A stretch of DNA of 11,650 nucleotides, from assembly GCA_964578935.1 (NCBI GenBank), contig CAZOEW010000128.1, positions 1 to 11,650 of the forward strand, given 5' to 3'. Below, in pieces: positions 1 through 6,698 of this stretch. The notes under the pieces were generated by a model. The model ran no database searches. It was not told the origin of the DNA and worked only from the letters and a program-made list of their open reading frames with translations. The DNA is from JAQYVL01 sp964578935 (GTDB lineage: Bacteria; Desulfobacterota; Desulfobacteria; Desulfobacterales; SURF-7). Both the position numbers and the translations under genes were made by a program. Numbering within the stretch: the first letter of the stretch is position 1; every line of letters starts with the position of its first letter.

Positions 1-250
1 TTGAAAACTCCCAATTCGGGTCATTCTTTAGAGCAAGTGTAAATAGAGCGAAAAATATTGTACCGGAAACCGCAGATATTATCACGAGTGATCTTTTATC
101 GCCTGATAGCTCATAATTCCGCAGCACCTTTCTACAAGGGAGAATAATGTATCCAAGGAGATAGGGCACTGCCATGTATAAATAGCCAATAGCATATGCG
201 TAACAAATAAAAGTAAGGTCCAAATTCAGCTTGAGTAATTTTGCGAACAT
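1..250 (-). CDS. Partial membrane protein of unknown family (5' end only)
   Basis: A leftward reading frame opens with ATG at 248-250 and stays open to the left edge, so only the first 83 codons are visible. The product starts MFAKLLKLNL and has two clear hydrophobic segments, about residues 12-37 and 55-74. They are separated by a basic/polar stretch (CRKVLRNYELSGDKRS), which fits an integral inner-membrane protein with at least two helices. I do not recognise the family. A consensus-like promoter lies 25-53 bases upstream of the start, supporting a real gene that begins here. The Shine-Dalgarno is poor: GAGAAG lies almost against the ATG. The coding sequence is AT-rich compared with the genes to the right, which may point to a different origin. 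Codon-level openness and the promoter are seen; membrane location is inferred from hydropathy. Confidence 0.6.
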   Translation of the reverse strand, partial: MFAKLLKLNLDLTFICYAYAIGYLYMAVPYLLGYIILPCRKVLRNYELSGDKRSLVIISAVSGTIFFALFTLALKNDPNWEFS

Positions 251-274
251 ACTTCTCAGTATTTCATAACAATG

Positions 275-303
275 ATTATACGTACGAATAGCCGCTTTAT
301 AAA
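275..303 (-). promoter_or_regulatory. Sigma70-type promoter for the left-edge membrane gene
   Basis: On the minus strand a -35-like TTTATA (303-298) is followed, after exactly 17 bases, by a perfect -10 TATAAT (280-275). Transcription would start near 268, giving a leader of under 20 bases before the ATG at 250. The -10 match is complete and the -35 matches TTGACA at four of six positions. Confidence 0.55.
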
Positions 304-423
304 ACAGCCGTTTTGCGTGTTAAGCAGGTCATATGACGCAACTTGGCGGGCTAATCCCGGAAAAAAAGAAAACCCCGCGATCTTTTTCTTAAGGTCACGT
401 TTTCCGTTATGATATTTTCGAGC

Positions 424-445
424 CATATGAACCAATGTTCATATG
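424..445. promoter_or_regulatory. Perfect 9-bp inverted repeat, candidate operator
   Basis: The arms CATATGAAC (424-432) and GTTCATATG (437-445) are perfect reverse complements separated by CAAT. The 22-bp dyad size and AT-rich arms resemble operators of dimeric helix-turn-helix repressors such as the TetR family. No regulator gene is present in the window, so the binding protein is unknown. The target would most likely be the leftward membrane gene, whose -35 box is about 120 bases away, which is far for a classical repressor site. Confidence 0.35.
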
Positions 446-499
446 AATGGGTTAATAGAAACCCTACCACAAATATATTTCAATTTAAATAGGTATTTA

Positions 500-515
500 T
501 CACACTTGGCTGTGA
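500..515. repeat. Inverted repeat TCACA-N6-TGTGA
   Basis: Five-base arms TCACA (500-504) and TGTGA (511-515) flank CTTGGC. The half-sites match those of CRP/FNR-family sites but in the opposite arrangement (the CRP consensus is TGTGA-N6-TCACA), so a CRP role is not supported. It is listed only as a short dyad. Confidence 0.25.
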
Positions 516-650
516 ATAGAAATGTGGCTGCGTCAACTCAAAACCAGGCGTTTAACGCATTGCTGTTTTTGTATCGGGAGTCTTGAGATCTATACGCATG
601 GGTTCAACAGGGGAGGTCGGGTTGTTCAAAGTCCGGGTGATCTGTTATGG

Positions 651-676
651 AGATAGCGCTGAATCAAGCGCTATTT
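651..676 (-). terminator. Hairpin over the stop codon of the MFS gene, terminator-like
   Basis: ATAGCGCT (653-660) and AGCGCTAT (667-674) pair perfectly around a six-base loop, and the stem can extend by a G-U and an A-U pair to 651-676. The hairpin includes the TAG stop of the leftward transporter gene (671-673). No T-tract follows on the minus strand, so a canonical Rho-independent terminator is not shown. It could instead stabilise the 3' end of the transcript. Confidence 0.35.
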
Positions 677-1966
677 GGGCAACAGACCGTCAAGACCTTT
701 TTTCTCGGGCCGTTTGACGGTAAATAAAAGAGCGGCGGCCAGAAAATCCAGGACAATGAACAGAATATAGGCCGGATCATAAGAACCCATGCGGTCAAAA
801 CTCTGACCGGCAAGAATGTATCCAAAAAGCTGAAGAATCAGAAACATGGATACGTACCGGATAACAGATGGAAATGATTTGCGGCCGAAAAGGTCGGCGA
901 TAATGATGGGGTAGGTCGACATCACGCCGCCCATGGTAAAGCCGAAAATAAAAATAAACAGCCAGAGAGCCGGCAAAGAGTTCCGGCAAAGCGCCAGACC
1001 AAGGCCAAGACCGTTGACAGCCGCCAGTATGGCGACAATCTTTCTGCTTTCAAACCGGTCGCACAGCAATCCCCAGAAATATTTACCGACTGCGCCGGAA
1101 AAGGCGGTTGCCGCCATCATGCCCATTGCCGCCATGTCACTGAAGCCGATATCGGCAAAGCGCGGTTTCAGCTGGGACATCACACCGACCGTACCGATCA
1201 TGACCATGGAATAGGCTATCCCCAGTTTCCAGAACGTTCCGGTCCTGACAAGTTTCGAAAGTGTCCAGAACACCTCAACAGAGGGAATCGGATGGCTTGT
1301 AATGCCGGAGTCTGCTGAAGAGGAAAGGGTCTTCTCATCCTCCGCATTGGATTGAGAAGCGCCGTCAGGTAACAAGCCGTAATCTTCAGGCCAATCCCGA
1401 ACCACAACCCATGTAAGAGGGGCGATCGTCAAGATTGCACATCCGATAATCAGCGATGCCCTGTCAATCCCGGTTTGAAGAATTAAAAGCATGGCCAGTA
1501 ACGGAAGAACCGCACCGGAAAAAGACATCCCCGCGGTCGCGAATCCCAGGGCTTTCCCTCGTTTTTCATGAAACCAGTTATTTACGGCAGTGCTGGCTAC
1601 AATGCCTCCGTAGGCGCCATTCCCCAGGTAGAGCAGGATATAATACAGATAAAACTGCCACAGCTGTTCCGCCCGCATTAACAGGATGAATGCGATGCCC
1701 CCGACCAGGGAACCGATCAGCATCAGAATCCTTACACCGGTTCTGCCGATGATGGTTCCATAGATGAACTGACCGATGAAGCCGAAGAAGGTCCCGCCGA
1801 CCAGCGCGATGTTGACATCCGTTCGGGTCCAGCCGCGAAGTTCGCAAAGCGGCTCCATGAATGCATTAAACGCATAAAAACCGGTACCCACAGACATGAA
1901 ATGAGCAAAAAATGCAATCCCTGCAATATACCAGCCGTAAAAAATCTTTTCATTTCCATGCCGCAT
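671..1966 (-). CDS. MFS transporter, monocarboxylate/oxalate-formate antiporter-like
   Basis: This is a twelve-helix major facilitator superfamily permease of about 431 residues, the usual length. It starts with the family-typical KIFYGWYIAG and continues with FFGFIGQFIYGTIIGRTGVR (loop 2-3 region). The loop 4-5 pattern NNWFHEKRGKALGFATAG is characteristic of the MCT/OFA-like branch (WF...RG.A.G). A hydrophilic central loop, rich in Ser, Asp and Glu, lies at about residues 191-246 between helices 6 and 7. Substrates in this branch are usually small organic acids; the actual substrate is not readable here. Two starts are possible: TTG at 1978 directly abuts an AAGGA and leaves no spacing, whereas ATG at 1966 has that AAGGA about 12 bases upstream, so I prefer 1966. 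It is the last gene of the leftward cluster, beginning 15 bases after the small ORF, and may move an acid handled by the upstream hydrolase and kinase. Confidence 0.9.
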   Translation of the reverse strand: MRHGNEKIFYGWYIAGIAFFAHFMSVGTGFYAFNAFMEPLCELRGWTRTDVNIALVGGTFFGFIGQFIYGTIIGRTGVRILMLIGSLVGGIAFILLMRAEQLWQFYLYYILLYLGNGAYGGIVASTAVNNWFHEKRGKALGFATAGMSFSGAVLPLLAMLLILQTGIDRASLIIGCAILTIAPLTWVVVRDWPEDYGLLPDGASQSNAEDEKTLSSSADSGITSHPIPSVEVFWTLSKLVRTGTFWKLGIAYSMVMIGTVGVMSQLKPRFADIGFSDMAAMGMMAATAFSGAVGKYFWGLLCDRFESRKIVAILAAVNGLGLGLALCRNSLPALWLFIFIFGFTMGGVMSTYPIIIADLFGRKSFPSVIRYVSMFLILQLFGYILAGQSFDRMGSYDPAYILFIVLDFLAAALLFTVKRPEKKGLDGLLPK

Positions 1967-1981
1967 GCGTGTAAACAATCC

Positions 1982-2092
1982 TTATCGAAAGCCAAGCAGA
2001 TCTTTCATAAGACGGGTCCGCGAACTACCCATCAGTTTTCGGGAAACCTCCTCCGGATCATCACCCGGTTTTATATCCGCAGCTATGCTCAT
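1982..2092 (-). CDS. Small ORF, 36-residue hypothetical protein
   Basis: A 36-codon frame fills the gap between the phosphotransferase and the transporter, 15-16 bases from each. Its ATG at 2092 lies 8 bases after AAGGAGG (2107-2101), an essentially perfect Shine-Dalgarno that overlaps the phosphotransferase stop codon. An in-frame ATG at 2098 is only two bases from that signal and is less likely. The peptide starts MSIAADIKPGDDPEEVSRKL and ends RLMKDLLGFR. It is soluble and charged, acidic in the first half and basic in the second, with no signal peptide or membrane segment. I recognise no family. It could be a genuine small protein, a leader whose translation couples the transporter to the upstream gene, or the remnant of a longer gene. 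Its spacing and ribosome site favour real translation. Confidence 0.55.
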   Translation of the reverse strand: MSIAADIKPGDDPEEVSRKLMGSSRTRLMKDLLGFR

Positions 2093-2100
2093 GTTCATCT

Positions 2101-2107
2101 CCTCCTT
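2101..2107 (-). promoter_or_regulatory. Strong ribosome binding site of the small ORF
   Basis: AAGGAGG on the minus strand is placed 8 bases before ATG 2092 and immediately follows the TGA stop (2110-2108) of the phosphotransferase. It decides the start of the 36-codon ORF. Confidence 0.6.
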
Positions 2108-3163
2108 TCATTTTTCCGAAACAATCTTCCACCCTTTTTCCGAAAGATACCACACCAGCTCTCCATAGGTTTTTGCATCAGCGGAACTGGCGTTGCCGTC
2201 GAGCCCCCGTTTATAAACGCCCTGAACAATGGCGGCAAGCCTGAAAATGCCGAATGCGACAAAAAACTCCCAGTTTTGGATCTGCTCCCGGCCGGTTTGA
2301 CGACAGTAGGCCGCCATATAGTCTTTTTCCAATGGAATCCCGAGAGCCTTGAAATCAAGATCACTGTATCCTGAAAGCTGCTCCCCCCGGGAGGGAAAGT
2401 AATACCCGAAACAGTTATATGCCAGATCGGCAAGCGGGTGACCCAGTGTTGAGAGTTCCCAGTCCAGGGTCGCCGCGACACGGGGTTCGGTGGGGTGAAT
2501 AATTAAATTTTCCAGTCGAAAATCCCCGTGCACGATCGTTGTACTGTCATCATCCGGTATATGACCGGAAAGCCACTCCATCAGGTTGTCCATGCTCTCG
2601 ATCTGATCTGTCTTCGAAGCCTCATACTGCTTTGTCCACCGGCTGAGCTGACGCGCCATATAATTTCCCGGTTTACCGAAATCGGTCAGTCCAGCAGCTT
2701 TCCAATCCACCTGATGAATTTTTGCGAGCGTCTCGTTCATGGATTCGAAGATGGCAAGCCGCTCCTCAGGAGAGGTGATTTCGGGTGCGGTGGGATGCCG
2801 GAAGATCCGACCTTCCACCTTTTCCATGATATAAAAAGGAGTTCCAACAATGGATTCATCCTCGCACAGCAGGTACACCCGGGGAACAGGCACATCCGTA
2901 TCTTCCAGGGCTTTTAGAATTCGAAATTCCCGATCAACGGCATGCGCAGACGGCAGCAGCTTGCCCGGTGGTTTTTTTCGAAGGACAACCTCGGTTTTGC
3001 CGGCTGTAATCAGGAAAGTCGGATTGGACTGACCATATCCAAACTGCCGAACCGTAATTTTCGGAGGAAAATCCGGCAATTTTCGACTAAGATAGTCTGC
3101 AAGCGCGTCTTCATCGAACCGGTGCGCCTGCCTTACGGAACGGATTTCTTCTTTCTTGTTCAT
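2108..3163 (-). CDS. Phosphotransferase family protein, ACAD10/11 N-terminal kinase-like
   Basis: This 351-residue APH/choline-kinase-fold protein is of the type fused to acyl-CoA dehydrogenases in ACAD10/ACAD11 and stand-alone in many bacteria. N-lobe features are the FGYGQSNPTF glycine-rich loop (41-50) and VVLRKKPPGK (59-68) with the candidate ATP-binding lysine. In the C-lobe, the catalytic loop VHGDFRLENL has Asp214 and Asn219, and the metal-binding ATLDWELSTLGHPLADLAY has Asp234, where DWE takes the place of DFG. All key kinase residues are therefore present. The mammalian relatives act on hydroxylated acyl substrates; whether this one does is inference. The start at 3163 lacks a strong Shine-Dalgarno: a GGAG lies about 14 bases upstream. 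It follows the MBL-fold gene by 81 bases and leads directly into the small ORF and MFS gene, so a shared role in taking up and breaking down an organic acid is plausible. An aminoglycoside kinase role is unlikely given this subfamily signature. Confidence 0.88.
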   Translation of the reverse strand: MNKKEEIRSVRQAHRFDEDALADYLSRKLPDFPPKITVRQFGYGQSNPTFLITAGKTEVVLRKKPPGKLLPSAHAVDREFRILKALEDTDVPVPRVYLLCEDESIVGTPFYIMEKVEGRIFRHPTAPEITSPEERLAIFESMNETLAKIHQVDWKAAGLTDFGKPGNYMARQLSRWTKQYEASKTDQIESMDNLMEWLSGHIPDDDSTTIVHGDFRLENLIIHPTEPRVAATLDWELSTLGHPLADLAYNCFGYYFPSRGEQLSGYSDLDFKALGIPLEKDYMAAYCRQTGREQIQNWEFFVAFGIFRLAAIVQGVYKRGLDGNASSADAKTYGELVWYLSEKGWKIVSEK

Positions 3164-3244
3164 GAGTACGTTATAAGCTCCAGTTTTGTAATGGGTTACA
3201 GGTACACCTCGCCAGGATTGTCCGCAAGGTAAAGCGTACGGATT

Positions 3245-4132
3245 TTACTTCAGCCACATTTTTGAATCCGGGTCCTGTGTCACCCGGCCGGTCTTTACCA
3301 GGTATTGCAGGTGCTTTTCAACATGAACCAGTTCAATCCACTTTGTCAAATCGATATAGGGATCATTCTCATAATATTTTCGGTAAACGATGTTGCGTCC
3401 ATGAAAAAACTCGAGAGGCCGGGGCTGATCCAGGTGTTTCAGGATCTCCCGCTCTCTCTCATAAATAACCGCCTCATACTGATCAAAACGCTTCTTCAAA
3501 TTTTCTGTAAAAGGTCCGCTGTGCCCGGTGACCACCGTCCTTGCATCCAATCGCCGTAACCGGTCAATGGAATTGATAAAATCGCCAAGATCGGCAAAAT
3601 CATGGCCGTAAAACGGGCCAAAAGGAGTCAGGTCCACATCCCCTGAAAAAAGCACCCCATGCTCCGGGATATAGAAGGAAAGATGGCCGGGGCTGTGACC
3701 GGGCGTCAGGATGGTTTCAAGGGTTATCCCGCCAAGGTCGATTCGTTCTCCATCTGCCAGCGTGTGTTCAATATTCATCTTGAAAATATTCTGATCCCTT
3801 GCAGGGAGTCTGGAAAACTTCAATCCACTCCGGACCAGACCGGTTCCGGCAGCAAACTGATCCCTGTCGCACATATAGGGCTTTTCATTTTCATGGCACC
3901 AGACCGGAACCTCCGGGATCTCCCTTCTTGTGAGCCGGTGATCGACATGACAGTGGGTCAGGGCCAGCAGGTCAATCCCCATTTCTTTGACCGGTTTGAT
4001 GAGGCTTCCCCCCATTCCCGCATCGATCAGGATGTGCCTGTCCCTGCCCGTAATAAACAGACACGCGCAGTAAGGAAACCGGGATCTGTTCTTTCCCCGC
4101 AGATAATATAGGTTCGGTGCCAGCGAAATCAT
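3245..4132 (-). CDS. MBL-fold metallo-hydrolase
   Basis: With the preferred start at 4132 the product has 295 residues and carries the complete metallo-beta-lactamase-fold metal set. This comprises HxHxDH (His60, His62, Asp64, His65 in ALTHCHVDH), His146 in TPGHSPGH, the bridging Asp165 in FSGDVD, and His204 in TGHSGPF. The C-terminal part (about 215-295) is a helical extension like that of LACTB2-type and lactonase/glyoxalase-like hydrolases, with a winged-helix-like end (HVEKHLQYLVKTGRV). Substrates in this class are thioesters, lactones, esters or nucleic acids, and the sequence does not say which. The frame is open up to 4285, but ATG 4132 has GGAG five bases upstream. A good promoter lies inside the upstream extension (4275-4303), which argues for 4132. 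It heads the leftward cluster with the acyl-type kinase, so a thioesterase or lactonase role there is reasonable inference. Confidence 0.85.
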   Translation of the reverse strand: MISLAPNLYYLRGKNRSRFPYCACLFITGRDRHILIDAGMGGSLIKPVKEMGIDLLALTHCHVDHRLTRREIPEVPVWCHENEKPYMCDRDQFAAGTGLVRSGLKFSRLPARDQNIFKMNIEHTLADGERIDLGGITLETILTPGHSPGHLSFYIPEHGVLFSGDVDLTPFGPFYGHDFADLGDFINSIDRLRRLDARTVVTGHSGPFTENLKKRFDQYEAVIYEREREILKHLDQPRPLEFFHGRNIVYRKYYENDPYIDLTKWIELVHVEKHLQYLVKTGRVTQDPDSKMWLK

Positions 4133-4274
4133 GGTTACTCCATAAACCGGAAGCCCCTCATAAAGCAATGAACCAAAACAATAAAAAGTCTTCCGGGATT
4201 GTTCATTCGATCGAAGATATACCTGAATGGCAGAGGCTGCCTGAAATGATAAGATGCCGATTTTTATATGTTCG

Positions 4275-4303
4275 GCTATATCCATAAAGCAATTTCATGT
4301 CAA
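4275..4303 (-). promoter_or_regulatory. Sigma70 promoter of the leftward MBL/kinase/MFS cluster
   Basis: On the minus strand a perfect TTGACA (4303-4298) is followed after 17 bases by TATAGC (4280-4275), which matches the -10 consensus at four of six positions. The predicted start near 4268 gives a leader of about 135 bases before ATG 4132. It is divergent from the promoter at 4328-4356. Confidence 0.6.
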
Positions 4304-4327
4304 GACAATATCGTATCGTGAATGTTA

Positions 4328-4356
4328 TTGACACACAATCTTCCTTACCCTATGTT
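4328..4356 (+). promoter_or_regulatory. Sigma70 promoter of the rluA-like/flavoprotein unit
   Basis: A perfect TTGACA (4328-4333) and TATGTT (4351-4356; four of six -10 positions, including TAT and the final T) are separated by 17 bases. Transcription would start near 4363, about 115 bases before the first possible start codon of the pseudouridine synthase. Confidence 0.6.
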
Positions 4357-4476
4357 CAGTTGCTGAAAAAACGCTTATCCATTTTCCCCTCCTCCGTTCT
4401 GAGATCCCAGGCACACTCAACGATTATGAAAAAACCGGGAGAGGCGACACCGTCCGTGATGAAACGGGTGTAGCGT

Positions 4477-5226
4477 ATGAAAATGACTGAAAGAAAAATG
4501 ACGATGCGTAAACATTCCGGACCAAACAGACGGCATCTGCCCAAAGGGCTTGAAATTATTTATGAAGACAGGGATATCCTTGTGATAGACAAGCCATCGG
4601 GCCTCCTGACGATGGGAACCAATACGGAAAAGTCAAGAACAGCCTACTTTGCCCTGACCGATTATGTCCGCAAAGGCTGTGCCAAATCCAGGAATCGAAT
4701 TTTCATCGTTCACCGGCTGGACAAGGATACTTCCGGAGTACTTATTTTCGCAAAGAGCGAAGAGGCAAAATTCCGTTTGCAGAGCCAGTGGAGCGAGACA
4801 AAGAAAAAGTATCTCGCGGTTGTTCACGGCAGGTTCGAGAAGCGATCAGGAACGATCACCACGTATCTGGCCGAAAAACAGGGGTACGGCATCTATTCCA
4901 CATCAGATTCCAAAAACGGGAAACTTGCTTCCACTCGGTATAATGTAATCCGGGAGACAAAAAGATACTCCCTGCTGGAAATCGATCTGCTGACCGGCAG
5001 GAAGCATCAGATCAGGGTACATATCGCTGACAGCGGGCATCCGGTTGTCGGCGACAGGAGATATGGAAAAAAGGATAAAACAGCGCAACGAATGGCGCTT
5101 CATGCCTTATCCATCGCCTTCAGACACCCCTTCAGCGGCAAGGAACTTTTTTTTGAAACAAAAATGCCGGAATACTTCGGCAGATTAGTCGGCACGTTGG
5201 ATCAGGCAGATGCCGTTCGGGAATAA
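4477..5226 (+). CDS. RluA-family pseudouridine synthase
   Basis: The product isomerises uridine to pseudouridine in RNA, probably ribosomal RNA, in the cytoplasm. Its 249 residues contain the family's catalytic motif VHRLDKDTSGVLIFAKS, with catalytic Asp82. Other family blocks are IIYEDRDILVIDKPSGLLT (27-45), KKKYLAVVHG, the LLTGRKHQIRVHIADSGHPVVGDRRYG block that closes the active site, and ALHALSIAFRHPFSG. There is no S4 RNA-binding domain at the N-terminus, so this is a short RluA/YjbO-like form rather than RluC/RluD, and the target site cannot be assigned. Start choice is uncertain: ATG 4477, 4483, 4498 and 4504 are all in frame without a strong Shine-Dalgarno. It is the first gene after the promoter at 4328 and overlaps the flavoprotein gene by 17 bases. 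Confidence 0.9.
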   Translation: MKMTERKMTMRKHSGPNRRHLPKGLEIIYEDRDILVIDKPSGLLTMGTNTEKSRTAYFALTDYVRKGCAKSRNRIFIVHRLDKDTSGVLIFAKSEEAKFRLQSQWSETKKKYLAVVHGRFEKRSGTITTYLAEKQGYGIYSTSDSKNGKLASTRYNVIRETKRYSLLEIDLLTGRKHQIRVHIADSGHPVVGDRRYGKKDKTAQRMALHALSIAFRHPFSGKELFFETKMPEYFGRLVGTLDQADAVRE

Positions 5227-6412
5227 GCGGTTGACGGAAAAAAAAGATGTCATCATTATCGGAGCCGGAGCTTCCGGGCTGATGTGCGCGATTGAAGCGG
5301 GAAAGCGTCACCGCAGGGTGCTCGTTATCGATCATGCGAAAAATCCAGGGCGGAAGCTTCTGATAACCGGCGGCGGTCGCTGCAATTTCACGAATTACCA
5401 TATCCATGCCGACAACTATATTTCCCATAATCCGCATTTCTGCAAGTCAGCGCTCAGCCGCTACACTCAATGGGATTTTCTGGCATTGGTAAAAAAACAT
5501 CATATCGAAATCAGCGAGAGAGAGCATGGGCAACTTTTCTGTACCGGCAGTTCCCGAGATATCCTGAACATGCTGCTCTCCGAATGCAACGATGTCGGAG
5601 TCTCTTTTCAACTGGATTCAAAAATTGAAAAAATTGAACCCAGGGGTAAGCATGGATTTAAGGTCCGCGCAGGCCAGGGCGATTTTTTCTGCGAGTCACT
5701 GGTCGTTGCTACCGGCGGGCTTTCCATACCATCGATCGGTGCAAGCCCGCTGGGGTACAAAATCGCCGAGCAGTTTCATATCAAGGTCCGGCCTTTGCGC
5801 GCTGGTTTGGTTCCGTTCACACTTCAACCAAAGGATAAAGAAAAACTGTCGGCCTTGTCCGGTATCTCTGTTGATGCCGCAGTCAGCAATGGGAGACAGC
5901 GTTTCCGCGAAAACATTTTGTTTACGCATCGGGGCCTGAGCGGGCCTGCTGCCCTGCAGATATCTTCATACTGGCAGCCCGGCGATGAGCTTACGATCGA
6001 TCTGCTGCCGGATACGGATCTGGCTAATGAACTGAAGACACAGAAGCGACATCCTCAACGGAAGTTGAAATCCGTACTGGCGGAATACCTGCCCAAACGT
6101 CTCGTGGAGGCCATGATACCGCGTGATCTCATCGAAAGTCCTTTGCAGACACTCTCTCACAGGCGGTTTGAGGAAATTTCAGCACAACTCCGGCAATGGA
6201 GAATCAAACCGAGCGGAACCGAGGGATACCGAACGGCCGAGGTAACCGTGGGCGGCGTGGATTGCGATGCGGTTTCATCAAAAACCATGGAAGCCCGTGA
6301 GGCTAACGGGTTGTTTTTTATCGGAGAGGTGCTTGACGTGAGCGGCCGGCTGGGCGGGTATAATCTCCAATGGGCATGGTCATCAGGCTGGTGTGCGGGA
6401 CAGAACGTTTAA
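5210..6412 (+). CDS. YhiN/HI0933-type NAD(P)/FAD-dependent flavoprotein
   Basis: This 400-residue protein belongs to the HI0933 (YhiN) family of predicted flavin oxidoreductases, whose substrate is unknown. The N-terminal Rossmann nucleotide-binding loop is VIIIGAGASGL (Gly18, Gly20, Gly23), followed by the family hallmark LLITGGGRCNFTN (about 50-62). Further blocks are VVATGGLSIPSIGASPLGY, FTHRGLSGPAALQIS, and the C-terminal FAD-contact block with VTVGGVD, FFIGEVLDVSGRLGGYNLQ and WAWSSG. The length is full for the family. ATG 5210 lies inside the end of the pseudouridine synthase gene, indicating translational coupling. An alternative TTG at 5231 would remove seven residues before the Rossmann strand. 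A 286-base gap follows, so it probably ends its transcription unit. Confidence 0.92.
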   Translation: MPFGNKRLTEKKDVIIIGAGASGLMCAIEAGKRHRRVLVIDHAKNPGRKLLITGGGRCNFTNYHIHADNYISHNPHFCKSALSRYTQWDFLALVKKHHIEISEREHGQLFCTGSSRDILNMLLSECNDVGVSFQLDSKIEKIEPRGKHGFKVRAGQGDFFCESLVVATGGLSIPSIGASPLGYKIAEQFHIKVRPLRAGLVPFTLQPKDKEKLSALSGISVDAAVSNGRQRFRENILFTHRGLSGPAALQISSYWQPGDELTIDLLPDTDLANELKTQKRHPQRKLKSVLAEYLPKRLVEAMIPRDLIESPLQTLSHRRFEEISAQLRQWRIKPSGTEGYRTAEVTVGGVDCDAVSSKTMEAREANGLFFIGEVLDVSGRLGGYNLQWAWSSGWCAGQNV

Positions 6413-6698
6413 GCACAGGAGATCCATGCAGGCGCCCGGCAACATTTCCACGTTGAAAGGTTGAACAGGACAACGGCCATCTTCATATTTTTGTTGTCAT
6501 CAACATGCTTGATTGCCATTTTCCCTTCCCGATACGGTCATCCGGCCAGAAAATCCGACCTCTTTACAAGCACTGGATATCCTGATAAACATATCTCGCA
6601 GCACAAGAACATCTCTCTCACAGGCTGCCCCGGGACAACGTTTCAGATTAATGTTTGTATTCGATTTGAATTCAATAACATATAAGGAGAAACGATCC
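6413..6698 (+). other. Intergenic region upstream of the dehalogenase-chelatase cluster
   Basis: No supported gene was found. A TTG-initiated frame at 6461-6685 has a hydrophobic start but no usable ribosome site. TTTACA (6573-6578), followed 17 bases later by TAAACA, is a weak promoter candidate for the downstream cluster. No clear terminator hairpin with a T-tract follows the flavoprotein gene. Confidence 0.4.

Larger units (their letters stand above)
251..670. other. Gene-free AT-rich intergenic region with inverted repeats
   Basis: No convincing reading frame was found here on either strand. Besides the minus-strand promoter near its left end, it holds several short dyad symmetries: GTCATATGAC at 328-337, a 9-4-9 inverted repeat at 424-445, TCACA-N6-TGTGA at 500-515, and GCGTTTAACGC at 548-558. 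A hairpin sits at its right end, at the stop of the transporter gene. The region separates two leftward genes, so the dyads may regulate the left-edge gene or lie in the 3' flank of the MFS gene. Confidence 0.6.
4133..4476. other. Divergent intergenic region with back-to-back promoters
   Basis: There is no gene in this 344-base stretch if the MBL-fold gene starts at 4132. The two -35 boxes (4298-4303 on minus, 4328-4333 on plus) are only 24 bases apart, so one regulator could control both directions. Leaders of roughly 110-135 bases run each way. I could not identify a riboswitch or attenuator fold in either. Confidence 0.55.

Noticed and set aside
360..396. A-rich and T-rich arms that could pair (AAGAAAA / TTTTCTT)
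   Set aside because: It is a weak A-T stem with a large loop and no gene ending nearby, probably chance in AT-rich sequence.
598..717. Short plus-strand frame starting ATGGGTTCAAC
   Set aside because: It has no ribosome site, runs into the antisense of the transporter gene, and the product has no recognisable features.
4133..4285. N-terminal extension of the MBL-fold gene from ATG 4285
   Set aside because: It has no ribosome site, contains the -10 region of a good promoter, and lacks family similarity. ATG 4132 has GGAG at proper spacing.
6461..6685. 74-codon frame with a hydrophobic, signal-like start
   Set aside because: It begins with TTG directly against AAAGG, leaving no spacing. It has unusual composition and overlaps the probable leader of the next cluster.
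6513..6698. Upstream extension of the dehalogenase frame from a TTG codon
   Set aside because: The 62 extra residues do not resemble any dehalogenase N-terminus. A good Shine-Dalgarno sits before ATG 6699, and 308 residues is the normal family length.
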